Positions 45,380 to 57,313 of a DNA stretch of 64,000 nt are shown here, in pieces. Source of the DNA: Vesta saturnalis (Eukaryota; Arthropoda; Insecta; Coleoptera; Lampyridae). Each line of letters begins with the position of its first letter. The first letter of the stretch is position 1. The translations under genes were made by a program, and so were the position numbers. The stretch lies in assembly GCA_036346205.1 (NCBI GenBank), contig JARFJB010002193.1:162001-226000 (forward strand), read 5' to 3'. The notes beneath the pieces were generated by a model. It did no database searches, had not been told where the DNA came from, and worked only from the letters and a program-made list of their open reading frames with translations.

Positions 45380-45525
45380 GCAGTATTTGAAATACATGTA
45401 TTTAAAATACTGTATTTGAAATACAATTGTATTTCAAATACTGTATTTCAAATTCAAGACCGAAATGTATCTTGTAGTTTGTATTTCAAATACCGTCTGA
45501 GCAAAAGTTTGTATTTCAAATACAA
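45380..45525. repeat. hAT left subterminal motif array
   Basis: Six copies of GTATTTGAAATAC or GTATTTCAAATAC and close variants. Such near-palindromic subterminal motifs are typical transposase binding sites in hAT elements. Confidence 0.8.
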
Positions 45526-45837
45526 TCCCACAAATATATAAAATATATAAGAAAATTTACACCAAATCGCCTGTCGTTTAAAAAGTTTGGGTCTTATTTT
45601 ACGCAGCTATGCTAAGTGCCCGAAATGTGTATAATAGCATACCTGTTGCATAAGATGCACTTTCGATCATATGTAGATCCTAGAATACAATATATTCTAA
45701 GGTATGATCGAAGAGATGACCAATCAATCCACTTAGAAAGAATTAAGAAAAGAAATCAGTTCAGTCGAAATTAAGTCGTAAGGATGAATCATAATTATAA
45801 TTTATAAGGTGCTGATTTAGGTGTTGGTGAAGTTAAA

Positions 45838-48122
45838 ATGGAAGTGGAAAATCAAAATGCAGAAATCGACGTGGTTTCTGATTCATCATTAACATCAGTA
45901 CCTGCAATACTTGATGGAAAAAAGTATTTCAAAATAGATCAGATGCAAAAGAACAATCCTGACAACGTAAAAGCCAGTTGTTTAATGTGTAGTTGCGAAA
46001 AGAGAAATACCATCATCAGTGAATCGTTGAGGGCTACAATAAATTTTAAAACCCACATGAAGGTAATTTTTATCAATTTTTTTTGTGTCATCAAATTATT
46101 ATAAACTTGAATAATATCTAATTTTTAGCGGCTGCACAGTAAGGTTGTAGATGAGTTTGAAAAATACAAAGAAGCAATAAAGCAAGCGGAGCAAGGCAAA
46201 AGGATGTAGTGATGCCAATTTACAAAATTTGCCCGCATCTTCTATGGAAAGCAATTGAAATTAGTTGATATGAACATTAGTAGCCAAAAATTGTCGAGAC
46301 AGCAAAAATTTACAAAACATCACGAACTATAGTTCAGAGTATGAAGTCTCTTTCAACAGTTGATAATGAAAGTTTTATAAAAATATTCAAGGTAAAGTTT
46401 TCTATTTGCAGTAACGAAAATTATTTGATACTGTTTTTAGATCTTGATCCTACATTACAAATTATGTTTAGACGAACCTTGGGAGAAGAATTGTGATGCT
46501 TATGATTTTATCAAACAAAATTGAAAGGAACATTTCAAACCACAAATTATATTTCAACAACAGCAGACATATGGTCTACAAAACATAGAAGTTTTATGGG
46601 AGTTACAGCGCATTGGGTAAGAAATAATAAAGTTGATGTAGTGATTAAATTATTACGTATACTTATTTTAGATTGACCAAGACAAATTGGAACCTCAAAG
46701 TGGAGTTTTAGCATGCAGAAGGTTTAAAGGAACCCATTCATATGAACGAGTTGCTGAACTTTTGTTTGACATTCATTCAGCGTATGGACTTGCCCATGTT
46801 AAATTAGTTTCAACAATTACAGATAATGGCAGTAATTTTGTTAAAGCCTTCAAAGAGTTTGGTTTAGAATCAAAAAAGTTTTGATGGTAGATAATTATTT
46901 TTGTTTAAATTTGTTTATCTGCTATTGCGGTAACTAGGCAATTGATACAGTTTTGTATTGTAGGTGAAGATTATATTGGTGATGAAAATTATGCTGGTGA
47001 TGAAGAAGAGGATGAACAGTACAATTTCAAGATGTTTTGCCAATCACTTACATATGGATTCATTTGAATCATCAGTAGCGTTAATAATAGAAACCTCAAT
47101 TTGTTACCAAATCATTTAAAATGTGCGTCATACTTTGAGCTTAATAGCTACAACAGATTTTAATAATATCATAAAACATCACCCATGGCCCGATTACACC
47201 ATGCTTTTGCTAAATGTAGTACTTTGTGTCACTTGGCCTAAAACGGCAGAAATAATTTTAATATGTTGTTACAGTCTAAATTATCCTTGTCCCACTAGGT
47301 GGAATTCACTATATGATTCGGTATCTTAGTTAATTAAATTTAAGGATAAATTAAATGAATTGCATAAAGAGTTGAATTTAAGTGTTTTTAAACAAATGGA
47401 AATAGAGTATTTAGAAGAATTTTGCATTGTTATGAAGCCTCTTGCAACTGCATTGGACTGTTTACAAGCAGAAACTATGTGCTTTTATGGTCAGTTATTG
47501 CCAACATTATTTTCTTTTAAAAAGTAGAATACAGTTTCTGCAAGAAAAAATCTTCGACATACAGCCTTTATTGTAACTGGTTTGCTAAATGCATTGGATA
47601 AGAGATTTAAACTACTTTCAATTGCTGCCAGAAATTAATGAAGCAATTATAGTCTTGTTTGCATCACTTTAAGATGAGGTGGTTACCAGAATGTCTTGAA
47701 CCGGAACGAAAGCGTCACAAAACCTATGTGTTAATTCGGTAGCGCAGTTGATTGAATAGCTGCTGAGCAAGATCCTACCAGTGAGAATGAAGAAGACTTA
47801 CATTTTTATCTCCACCATCCCAAAAGCAGGAGTGCAAGTAGAACTAGAAATTATATCTTTCTGAATGACAAGAATAGATCACTTACTGTCCTGAATTCTT
47901 ATCCGATAGTTAAGAAAATGTTTATTAGGTTCAATACCAGTTTATGTTCATCAGCACCAGTGGAAAAATTATTGTTTTTGCTGGATTTATTCATTCAAGC
48001 AGTTTGTGACAGTTTGTTCGAAAAGTTAGTATTTTTAAAGGAAACGACAAATTTAAGAGAGATAAGGATTTTAAGATGAAACTACAATACTATATGCGGC
48101 AACATCAAAATGGTATAGATTA
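45838..48122 (+). pseudogene. hAT (BED zinc finger) transposase with short introns
   Basis: The ATG at 45838 begins MEVENQNAEIDVVSDSS. A BED-type finger has CLMCSCEK then H-x4-H split by intron 1 (46063-46128). Further GT-AG introns are inferred at 46392-46440, 46617-46671 and 46887-46963; across intron 3 the reading continues HW then IDQDKLEPQSG. The RNase-H-like core shows STTADIWS, CRRFKGTHSYERVAELL and STITDNGSNFVKAFKEFG. The C-terminal hATC dimerisation region (47920-48090) has SSAPVEKLLF and LFEKLVFLKE. Stops and shifts (e.g. near 46205, 46520, 47330-47830) disable it. The enzyme would act in the nucleus on the element's own ends. Confidence 0.9.
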
Positions 48123-50765
48123 ATGCGAATTTAATTTTAATATTAATGTATTAAATATCTATTACTATTTGTTTGTTACATTTTTATTGTTATATTGTAC
48201 TATGGCCAAATTATCTTTTGTTTACTATTAACAAATAATGAAGCAGATTCTAGCGTAGACCATTTTATTGTATAAATAAACAACATGGATTGTTTTACTG
48301 TTCCATTTTTGTTTGTCTGTTTTAACTATAAAGAAATAAACTGTTAAACAGTATTTTGTATTTTCAATAGTATTTCAAATTGATACGTGTAAATTGTGGT
48401 TTATGAATTGATGGTCTTTAAGTTACGACTCATCTTGTATGTTGTTGGAAAATGGCAACATTGCACTAAAAAATCGTTTAAAAATTTAAAAGGTTTCATA
48501 CATGTGATTACTTTAAAATCTTTGGATTGGTGAAAATAATCAGGCTATTGTTCCTTTGGTTTTCTGGTACCTTCAGATAAGAAGGAAAACGCCATTTTGG
48601 GCAAAAAAAGAAATTGAATGCGTAGTTAGAAGCACATGTAAAATTTGGAAAAGGTGTTTCTAAAAATTTGATTGAATTTTTCAAGAAAATTTTACTTCAG
48701 TCTGTTGCTGGTTTTAATCTTTTCCATATAAATAAATCCTGTTGGGATTTCGAATTTTAGTTCGGCTTTAATTTTTTTGTTTCTACTACTAGCTTCGATC
48801 AAGAGGTAAGCTACTCACTTTCTTTTCTTATTTACTAGACATAACTTTGAAATGCATGCATGTTTTGAAATTTTAATACAGCATAAAGATCATATTTTAT
48901 AAAATTTGGGTATCTCGATTTAAAATTCTAACACGGTTATCTTATATAGGTTCTTTTTGTCCTTTACACATTCACTCAAGATTAACATATTTCGTGCTTC
49001 CATAAGGAATAATTAAACCGTTTCTGACAGCATTTGGATATCATTCGTCCGAGGTGAAATATTAGTTATGGGTCTTCGAGCCTGAATGGAAACAGTCTAC
49101 GATTACTCCTTCTCATAGTACCTTCCGAATTAATTGAAGAAATATACGTTACACCTACGACTAGTTTCTGATAAGTATTATTGTTACATGCATACAAAAT
49201 TTACCTATGGTGAGTGACTTTTGATTGCTTTTCTACATAACGAGGCTCTCGTTATCTGTACTTTACTGAAAGTCATAACCATTACATTACTGTGCTTGCT
49301 ACTTGTATTAATGTGTTTCCGCAATTATCTTAATCCTGAAATTAATGCTTACGCTTTATTGTTAAAACATTTTCTTAGTAATCGAGAGTAATACTATACA
49401 TTTGTACCTGTAAAAGATAATTTGGGTTATTCCAAAGTTTAGCTTATACTTACATTTAACTTTGCAATAGAATTTATATTTTATCTATCAACTTTTCTTA
49501 TATATTAGCTTTATTCTGGTAAATAACCGTAATTGTTCAACCGTTAGAACTACCTGTGTTTACTGTACATATGCAACAGCTGTTTGTTGACTGAATGCTA
49601 CTCATTGAGTTTAAATATACAATGTATGTCAAAAAATTATGTTAACTGCTGGGGGTTTCAATTACTGTGTAAATCAAATTGAACATTTCTTTATTATCAT
49701 TGGGGTTGTATAACATTTGTTATTTTTTTTTCTGATTACAATTTTTATATTTGGTTTAGTATAAAACTGATTGAAGTAGGATTTACTAATTTGAATCTTT
49801 TGTTGGTATCCCTATGCTTACCAATAAATGGGTTATTTTGTGTTGCACTTTATTTAATTATTGTACTGCAATTGCCAAATGGGTAATAAACTTGGCCTTT
49901 CTAAATTTTCTAAATGCTTCATGCTTATTATTTTGTCTGTAATGCTCATAGTAATTTTACTGAAGAATATTGTGTACTTACATAAGTAAACAACAGGGTA
50001 GACATCTAATTTTCGCTTTATATTTGGGGTTTATTTGCGTCCGGTTGATTGGAAACTGATAAATTAGTCCAACGGAGAGCTCTTCGTGGAATATCGGTAT
50101 ACAAGAATTCAATTTCGGATAATTATAGATATATGTTTGGGTATCCTTTTCTTTTAGGGTCAACAGTAGATGCCGAACCGGATTGGGTCTGTTTATGTAA
50201 AGTTTTAGTAAAATTCATAACTTTTTTTTTCTAGTTTTGTTTGAAAGGTAAGTGGATTCTGCTGGTTTATTTTGCAGATATATTATTATATATAGTATTA
50301 TTTATTGTTGTATGGGAAGATTTCTTATAGATTTGTATTTAGGTCTGCGGGTTGGCGCTTCATAAAATTAATTTTTGTTAGAGAATTACGAAAATTTAAT
50401 TATTATTTATAACATTTATAATATTTCACTTTGGGTATATTAAATAGGTGGTGTTAAACAATCGTACATTATTTCATTAATCCTGTGATCTACGATCAAC
50501 TTCCTAGTCCTTTGTCAGTGTGGACTTAGTTCACCATTTTCTTTAGCTGTCTCTTTTGTCCTATGTGGCCGTAGCCCTTTTCTTGATAGAGGGCGATAAA
50601 GAATTAAATCAAGTGGTGCCCTTTTTTAAATTATATGTATCTCTTTCTCCTGCCAAAACGCCCATGCATCCAAGTGCTGAACCGACCCACTGAGCTTCCG
50701 GCTAATTCCTTATTCCTTGTTACAGCACCTTAGCCACAATTTCTACCAATATCCTTTTGTGCACG
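48123..50765. other. Unassigned hAT interior; promoter- and exon-like signals
   Basis: 2.6 kb without recognised coding sequence. At 48725-48734 TATAAATAAA lies about 30 bases before an initiator-like TTAGTTC. That is followed by a 45-base open stretch bounded by a TTTTAG acceptor-like site and a GAG|GTAAGC donor (about 48760-48806). The stretch 50470-50760 is more GC-rich and SINE-like in texture but shows no A/B boxes that I trust. Confidence 0.35.
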
Positions 50766-50794
50766 TAACAAAATACTTCATGGTAATGTATTTT

Positions 50795-50895
50795 TGTAAT
50801 TTGTATTTCAAATACAGGATGCCAGTGTATTTTGTAGTTTGTAATTCAAATACAGGACAACAGCGTATTTTGTAGTTTGTATTTCAAATACATTA
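50795..50895. repeat. hAT right subterminal motif array
   Basis: Three GTATTTCAAATAC-type motifs in a ~38-base rhythm (TTTGTAxTTTGTAATTCAAATAC-like units), matching the array at the left end. Confidence 0.8.
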
Positions 50896-51081
50896 TAAAG
50901 TGTATTTTGCCCAGCCCTGTATATAGGACGTTGAAATGAGAATGATTTTCGTGTACAATTTTTGAAATACCCTGTATAATGTAATGAAACCCTGTATTGG
51001 AAGTATAGGGGAGATGAGCTTAATCTAAATTTGAAATAATATATAGGGTGTCCCATTTAAAAAAAAAGTATGTTTGGTTCA

Positions 51082-51087
51082 CCCTGG
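51082..51087 (-). other. Preserved empty site of the Polinton
   Basis: The right TIR of the host element keeps ATTACCAGGGTGAACC (inverse) uninterrupted, the exact sequence that is split by the Polinton at 35914/43437. Confidence 0.9.
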
Positions 51088-51231
51088 TAATATGTAACAC
51101 CCTGTAAATACGAACATAATTTTATGTGAAGTTTGAAGTTGCCTATAATTTTTGTAAATAACTTTTTTTGATATCTCTTTTAATAACAGATATATTGTAC
51201 TTCGACGCACTAATGCCGCAACCTGTATATA

Positions 51232-51990
51232 CACTTTTTGACTGTCCAATATCTCGAAAAATGTTCAAATGACAAGTACGAAATTGGGCAGTTATAAACT
51301 GTCGAAAATGATGCTTATATCTACCATAAAAAGATTTCCGGTTTTCCTCTAATTTCCGGTCACGTGACTCCTACATAAATTTTAAATGGGACAACCGGTA
51401 TAACATTACATTTTTTGGTAAACCTTTCAAAAACAAATTCAATACCACACTTGTCATGATTCTTTTGTAAAATAATAATAATGATACGAGTCATTAATTT
51501 TCTTAATAAATTTATTAAAGTAAGCTTTTGTACTCCAATACAATACTGGTCACAGGAAAATCCAAAATGAATGCGAGAAACCAATTTCCAGACAATATGG
51601 GGTGTCAATGTTTGGTGTGGTTTATTTAACGGTAGGTTTATTGGTCCCTATTGGTCGAAATGGTACAATTCTGTGGCCACCCCGTTCTCCGCATATTACA
51701 TTCTATTATACTACACACCTGTCTATTTAATTGCCCATATTATAGTTCTTGTATACAAGTACCGTGACAGTTGTGTTATGGTTGAATTTGTTTTTGGAAG
51801 ATCTACCAAAAAATATAATGTTATACCGGTTGTCCCATTTAAAAAAATTAGGTTGGGAGTCACATGCCCGGAAATGAGAGGTAGTCTTTTTATGGTAGAC
51901 ATAAGCACCAGTTTCGAAAATTTATAACTGCCAAATACTTGCCATTTGAACAGTTTTCGAGATATGGGACTGTCAAAGTGTTGTGACACC
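51232..51990 (+). mobile_element. Long-TIR mariner-like MITE with transposase trace
   Basis: The left arm CACTTTTTGACTGTCCAATA and the right arm (inverse of CACTTTGACAGTCCCATATC) are imperfect inverted repeats, including GGTTTTCCTCxAATTTCCGG and ATGGGACAACCGGTATAAC. The centre (51571-51660) encodes GVNVWCGLFNGRFIGPYWSK, a transposase core trace (VNVWCG...IGPYF). It is separated from the preceding element only by TATATA and followed by a TA microsatellite. A second copy lies at 55260-55775. Confidence 0.75.

Positions 51991-52053
<63 letters not shown>
51991..52053. repeat. (TA)n between two elements
   Basis: TA run with one ACA interruption. Transposon ends abut it on both sides. Confidence 0.95.
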
Positions 52054-52055
<2 letters not shown>

Positions 52056-53893
52056 GGATGCCCACGAGATCACTTTCCGGCTGCCATTTTTTATTTATCT
52101 ATCGATTTAAATGAAACTTGGCAGGGTTGTTACCTAACCAAACGTCATTTTAGGAATTTTTCAAAGCATTTGACTTCCGGTTTCACCGGAAATGACCTTA
52201 ACTTTTATTTTAAATGACCCCTTATATTTTTTGTTTTTCGGATTCTGGAGGTCATTTTACGGCCGATTGAGTAATATTTAAATCGATTTTTTTCCAAATG
52301 TAATTTTAAAATTGAATTTTATTTTCTCATCCAGAGTGCCATGACCATCTTAAAATCATTCTACATACTTAACTCACTTCCAGAAAAATGCAAACTCACT
52401 TTTATCTTTGTTAACTTTTTTACTATAACGATCTAAACTTTATTTTTGCCGTAGCTCAAAAAAATTAAATGGAAGCATACCACTTTCATAAAACTACTAA
52501 ATGCAGCATTTTAAAACGAATTTAATGACGTATGACACGTTTTGTCATTTTTACCCATTTTCGATTTAAAACATTTTTATTTTTATATTTACGTCTTACT
52601 CATTAATAAAATACACTTCCTATGTCACAGCACATCAGAGTTGCCATGAAAACAATAGGTGGCTAGGTTGCCATGGAAACACTATGGTAAATTTAAAAGT
52701 TTGACAGGTAATAATAAAGGTTGTTGTTTATTAACATAAATATAATATTTTACTTAAAAATTAAATGAAATTTTTGTACTTAGTTTAATTATAAAATTAA
52801 CAAAAATGTTTACCAAGAGTGAGCAGGTTGATATACTTATTATGTATGGACATTGTGCCAAAAATGCAGCGGAAACCGAACGAGTTTATCGGCAAGAATA
52901 TCCTGAAACCTTATAAGAAAAATACGCTAAGAACCAGATAATTTGTAACATTTTATTATTAATGAACAGACGGAAGAAAATGTAATAGCATATGTCATTC
53001 AAAACCCCACAGCATCCACAAGGGAAATTGCCTTTGAATTAGACATTGGCGCAGAATCAGCAAGCAAGATTTTGAAGAAACATGGATACAAATCATTTAA
53101 GTACCAGCTTCACCAACATTTGTACGAGGGAGATTTTGTTAGAAGACTGGAATATTGCAACTGGTTCTTAGAACATAACGATGCCGATAATAGCTAGCAA
53201 TTCTATGTTGTATTCTGACGAGTCGAGATTTACCAATAATGGAATGTTCAACCGGCAAAATACAAGATATTGGTCAACGATAAATGAACACCGAATGATG
53301 GAAGATAATTTTCAAGAGATATTTGGAGTAAATGTATGGGCTGGAATAATTGGTACTCGTATTGTGGGACCGATTCTTTTCCAAGGGCATTTAAATGCAG
53401 AACGATATTTGGGTTTTTTACAACATGAAATTGAAAATTTTTTGGAGGAATTACCGTTGGAAATAAATAATCAACACCTTTATTATCAACAGGATGGTGC
53501 CGGCTCACAACGCTATTGTTGTGAGAAATTACTAGAAACGATTTGGAGAACATGTTATCTCTACCCGTGGACCGATCCGGTGGCCTCCTCGTTCGCCTGA
53601 CCTTACACCTCTTGACTTTTTTTTGTGGAGCCATATTAAGGAGATTGTTTACCGAACACCGCCAACGACACTTAACATCTTAGACAACCGTATACGAGCG
53701 GCATTTGCTAGCATTACCCCGACATGCTTAGGAATGTCGTAGAAAACAACGTTTTCGTTTAGGAAATGTCAAGAGGTGGAAGGGCAACTTTGAAAATTTA
53801 ATTGGTGGTTAAAAGGTCCAAAATTTATAATCTAATACCTATTGTTAATGTTATATTATTGTTAATGTTATTAATTTTTTAATTATTTTCTAT
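52054..53893 (+). mobile_element. Mariner-like element, copy 1 (right end lost)
   Basis: Starts CCGGATGCCCACGAGATCAC after the TA run and aligns along its length with 57314-59190. The alignment stops near 53893, where a homopolymer-rich AT block begins, so the right TIR is missing. It contains the transposase at 52806-53813. Confidence 0.88.
52806..53813 (+). pseudogene. Mariner-like transposase, copy 1
   Basis: The start MFTKSEQVDILIMYGHCAKN and ERVYRQEYP form the DUF4817-type domain, then helix-turn-helix-like IAFELDIGAESASKILKKHG. The catalytic core has MLYSDESRF (first Asp), VNVWAGIIGTRIVGPILFQG, YYQQDGAG (second Asp) and SPDLTPLDFF-like sequence (third Asp, near 53600). A 38-base deletion near 52910 and several indels break the frame. 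The open part 53181-53600 is 139 codons. It is nearly identical to copy 2. Confidence 0.9.
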
Positions 53894-55259
53894 GAAAATG
53901 TAAACTTTCACCATTAACACTCATAATAAAATTTTCATTTTAAATTTAAAAAGGGAAAAAAAAAAAGAAATTTTTTGTGGATTTTTTTGGCCCCAAAAAA
54001 TTCTAAGTATTTCGGTTTTTTGCAAAATTTTTATTTTTTTTAGATATTCTTCAATGTTAAATTAAAATTTTTAAATTCTTTTTTTGTTGCATTTTACCTT
54101 TGTATTTTCAAAATGCTAAATTAATTAAAAAATCAAATTAATTATTTTTTTTTCCTAATTTTCTTTCTAATTTTTTTTTAATAAACAATTTTATAATTTT
54201 TTAAAATATTTTTTAAATTCTCAAACTTTTAAACGTTTTTTTTAAATAATATTATCTGCATTTGCATGGTAAATTATAAAAATTGAAAAAAGATATTTGA
54301 AAATGAAAATTTTCAATTAATGAATTTTTTATTTTTAAATTCAAAAAATCCAAATTTTTACAATTATAATTTTATACCGAAGTTTTTAAAATTATAATGA
54401 AAAAAAAAGTAAATAAAAATTTAAAAAATAAATAATTTATTTTACTTCAAATAATATTATTCAAATACGTGTTAAAATTGAAATTAAAAAAATATTTTAA
54501 TTAAGCATTTTTTTTTTTAAATAAAGTGTTGATTAATTGATTTTTTTTAAAAAATTTTAAAATTTTTAAATTTATTTTCTTTTATTTTAATTATAATGAT
54601 AAAAAATTTTAAATTTAAAATTTAAAATTAAGCTTTTACATTGAAATAAAATGGAAAATTTTTTACAAATAAAATCATGATTCATTTAAAAAATTAAAAA
54701 TTTGTTTTTTGTCTTTTCAATTGGTAAAGAAATAATTTTTAAACTTACCAATGTAAAAATTTTTTTAAAAATTATTTTAGGTTTTTGTATTCAGGGTTGA
54801 AATAAATATATGAATAATTACCGCAATTTGAAAATCCTGTATAATAATGCCATTATTAAAAAAATTGTCAAATTTAAAAATATAGGGTCCCTTTAAAAAG
54901 GTTTGTTTTTTAAAAAATTGCCCTTTTATTTTTTCGTAAAATTAAACAATTTATTAATTTTAATTTTTTATTTTTTAATTTTTCCCAAAACTTTTTTGTT
55001 TTTGGTTAAAATGGTTTTTTTTTTCTTCTTTTATTTTTTTAAATTTTTTAATTTTTTTTAAAATTGACCCGGCCTTTTTTACCTTTGGTAAAAATTTTTG
55101 GTTTATTTAAATTTTATTTTGGTCTTCCTATTTTAAGTTATTTTTTTTATATTACAAATTAAAATTTGGCAATTACATTTTGTTTCTCTAAAAAAAATTT
55201 TTATTTAGTCTTCCATTTTAATTCGAGTTCTTTACGAGTAAATTAGTTTTTGCATTTTC
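53894..55259. other. Extremely AT-rich, homopolymer-dense block
   Basis: About 1.36 kb made almost wholly of A and T runs, with no gene, no transposon end and no clear tandem unit. It sits where the right half of one element and the left half of the next are missing. It could be genuine low-complexity DNA or poorly resolved assembly. Confidence 0.6.
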
Positions 55260-55774
55260 GGGTCCGTCTTGTAATCGTATTTTGTAAAATAATAATAATG
55301 ATGAGTCATTAATTTTTTAATAAATTTATTAAAGTCTTTTGTACTCCAATACAATACTGGTCACAGGAAAATCCAAAATGAATGCGAGAAACCAATTTCA
55401 GACAAATGTCAATGTTTGGTGTGGTTTATTTAACGGTAGGTTTATTGGTCCCTATTGGTCGAAATGGTACAATTCGTGGCCAGTTCTCCGCATATTATAT
55501 TCTATTATACTGCACACCTGTCTATTTAATTGCCCATATTATAGTTCTTGTACAAGTACCGTGACAGTTGTGTTATGGTTGAATTTGTTTTGGAAGATCT
55601 ACCAAAAATATAATGTTATACCGGTTGTCCCATTTAAAAAGTTATGTTAGTCACATGACCGGAAATGAGAGGTAGTCTTTTATGGTAGACATAAGCACCA
55701 GTTTCGAAAATTTATAACTGCAAATATTGCCATTTGAAAGTTTTAGATATGGGACTGTCAAAGTGTTGGGACAC

Positions 55775-55775
<1 letters not shown>
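55260..55775 (+). mobile_element. Second copy of the 51232 MITE, left-truncated
   Basis: Aligns closely with about 51465-51990 (TTTGTACTCCAATACAATAC, GGTTTATTTAACGGTAGGTT) with small deletions. It keeps the right TIR (GGGACTGTCAAAGTGTTGGG) and the trace of VNVWCGLFNGRFIGPYWS. The left half is absent beyond 55260. Confidence 0.85.

Positions 55776-55849
<74 letters not shown>
55776..55849. repeat. (TA)n between two elements
   Basis: TA run of about 35 units bounded by transposon ends on both sides. Confidence 0.95.
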
Positions 55850-55852
<3 letters not shown>

Positions 55853-57307
55853 CACAGGTGACATAGAAAAAGTAAAAGTGCATACATAGTGCCACGCAAT
55901 AGAGGACACTAAAATAAGAAAAAAGTTCCTATGAACTTAGGTCCGCCACGCCTTCGTTTAAAAGATATAGGTGTTGAAGTTTAATTATTTTTGTATTTTT
56001 TAATATCTTTTACAATGATGTAATAAGCGGACGAAATTTTGTATACAGGGTTTTTTATCACGAAGAATTTAAATATGACCTTAGTTCTTTTATTACTGAT
56101 AGAGGGCGACATACAGGTTTCCATCTTGTTTGAATCGGTCCAACTTTTTGCCTTACACTGTATATCATTTTCGACTAGAAAAATTTGTTTTCCCATCTTT
56201 CTGCTTGAAAGGACATTATTGAATCTAGGACCAATGGTTTACGAGAAAAATGCATCCGATGCATAAGTTATCGAAATGCGCCAAAGTAACTTATTTGCAA
56301 ACCCGTAATTAGAAGTCACCAATATGGGTTTTCTATTAATGTGTGGCAGGTATAATTGACTTACTTAATTGGCTCATTTCAGTTTCCCAATCGATTGACA
56401 GGTGAACTGTATCGAAATTTCTTGGAGAATGAACTAAATACGTTATTAGAGGATGTTCCATTGGCTATTATTGGTAGAACGCGTTACACGCATGATGGCG
56501 CGCTTTTCTCGATTGGCAATGGAATTTTTGGATAGGAGATTTGGAAATACCTGGATTGGTCGGAGGACATGTACCTGGCCAGCTCGTAGTCCTGACCTTA
56601 ATCCCTGGATTTTTTCATTTTGGGGATTCAGAAAATGATGTTTATTCTGTAGAAATACATAAAGAAGAGCAACTATGGATAAAATTATGGAATCCGCAGA
56701 TAGATTCCGTAATAACCCAAGAATATTTCAAAGATGCTCAATCCTTAGGAAGAAGAATTGAAAATGTATTCAAGAACAAGGACAACAATTTGAACATCTT
56801 CTAAAAATTTAATGTTTTTTTAATCACTGCCCTTCATTGTTGCCATTAAAATTTAATTGTTGAAGTGTTATGTCACTGTTTTTGCAAATAAGTTACGTTG
56901 GCGCTTTTGGATAATTTGCATGCATCGGATGCATTTTCTCGTAAACCGTTGTTCTTAGCGACTTCAATAAGGTATGCCTTTCTAAAACAGAAAACAAATT
57001 TTCCAGTCCAGAATGACATCAGTGTAAGGAAAAAAGTTAGACCGATTCAAGCAAGATGGAAACCTGTATGTGCCTATCAGTAACAAAAGAACTAAGGTCA
57101 TATTTGAATTCTGCGTGATAAAAGCCCTGTATACAAAATTTCGTCCGCGTATTAAATCATTGTAAAAGATATTAAGGAAAGCAAACAACAATTAAACTTC
57201 AACACTATATCTTTTAAACGAAGGCGTTGGACCTAAGTTCATAGATTTTTTCTTATTTTAGTGTCCTATCGCGTGGCACTATGCATGGCACTTTTCTACT
57301 GTCACTG
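55850..57307 (+). mobile_element. Long-TIR mariner-like element, 1.46 kb
   Basis: Terminal inverted repeats of about 430 bp: 55850-56295 against 56888-57307. They share TAGTGCCACGC, CGCCTTCGTTTAAAAGATAT, ACAGGTTTCCATCTTG and ATGCATCGGATGCATTTTCT-type blocks. The left end follows a TA run and the right end GTCACTG precedes TATATA. A transposase remnant lies between the arms. Confidence 0.88.
56375..56810 (+). pseudogene. Mariner-like transposase fragment
   Basis: Broken frames give RLTGELYRNFLENELNTLLE, YTHDGA (second Asp), FLDRRFGNTWIGRR then TCTWPARSPDLNPW (third Asp) and a C-terminal RRIENVFKNKDN tail. The N-terminal domain and first catalytic Asp are deleted. Two or more frameshifts are present. 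Confidence 0.82.
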
Positions 57308-57313
57308 TATATA

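Larger units (their letters stand above)
45371..50919 (+). mobile_element. hAT transposon, 5.5 kb
   Basis: The termini are CAGGGCTGGGCA and TGCCCAGCCCTG, with identical 8-bp flanks TATATAGG (45363-45370 and 50920-50927), matching hAT rules. The uninterrupted site is seen in the left TIR of the host element at 43608-43615 (one mismatch, inverse). It contains an intron-bearing transposase gene in its left half and 2.6 kb of unassigned sequence in its right half. Confidence 0.93.
35768..51225 (+). mobile_element. Long-TIR mariner-like element hosting a Polinton and an hAT
   Basis: The left terminus CAGGGTGCGGCATTAGTGCG follows TA (35766-35767). The right terminus is its inverse, ending at 51225 before TA. 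The left TIR consists of 35768-35914 plus 43443-43860 (565 bp). The right TIR consists of 45115-45370 plus 50920-51225 (about 560 bp). Removing the 7.5-kb Polinton and 5.5-kb hAT, each with one TSD copy, leaves about 2.37 kb. The core holds a transposase remnant at 44450-44990. TIRs contain several CCCTGTATA-like motifs in both orientations. Confidence 0.9.

Noticed and set aside
53248..53634. 128-codon minus-strand frame
   Set aside because: Antisense of the plus-strand transposase core, which has the catalytic motifs.
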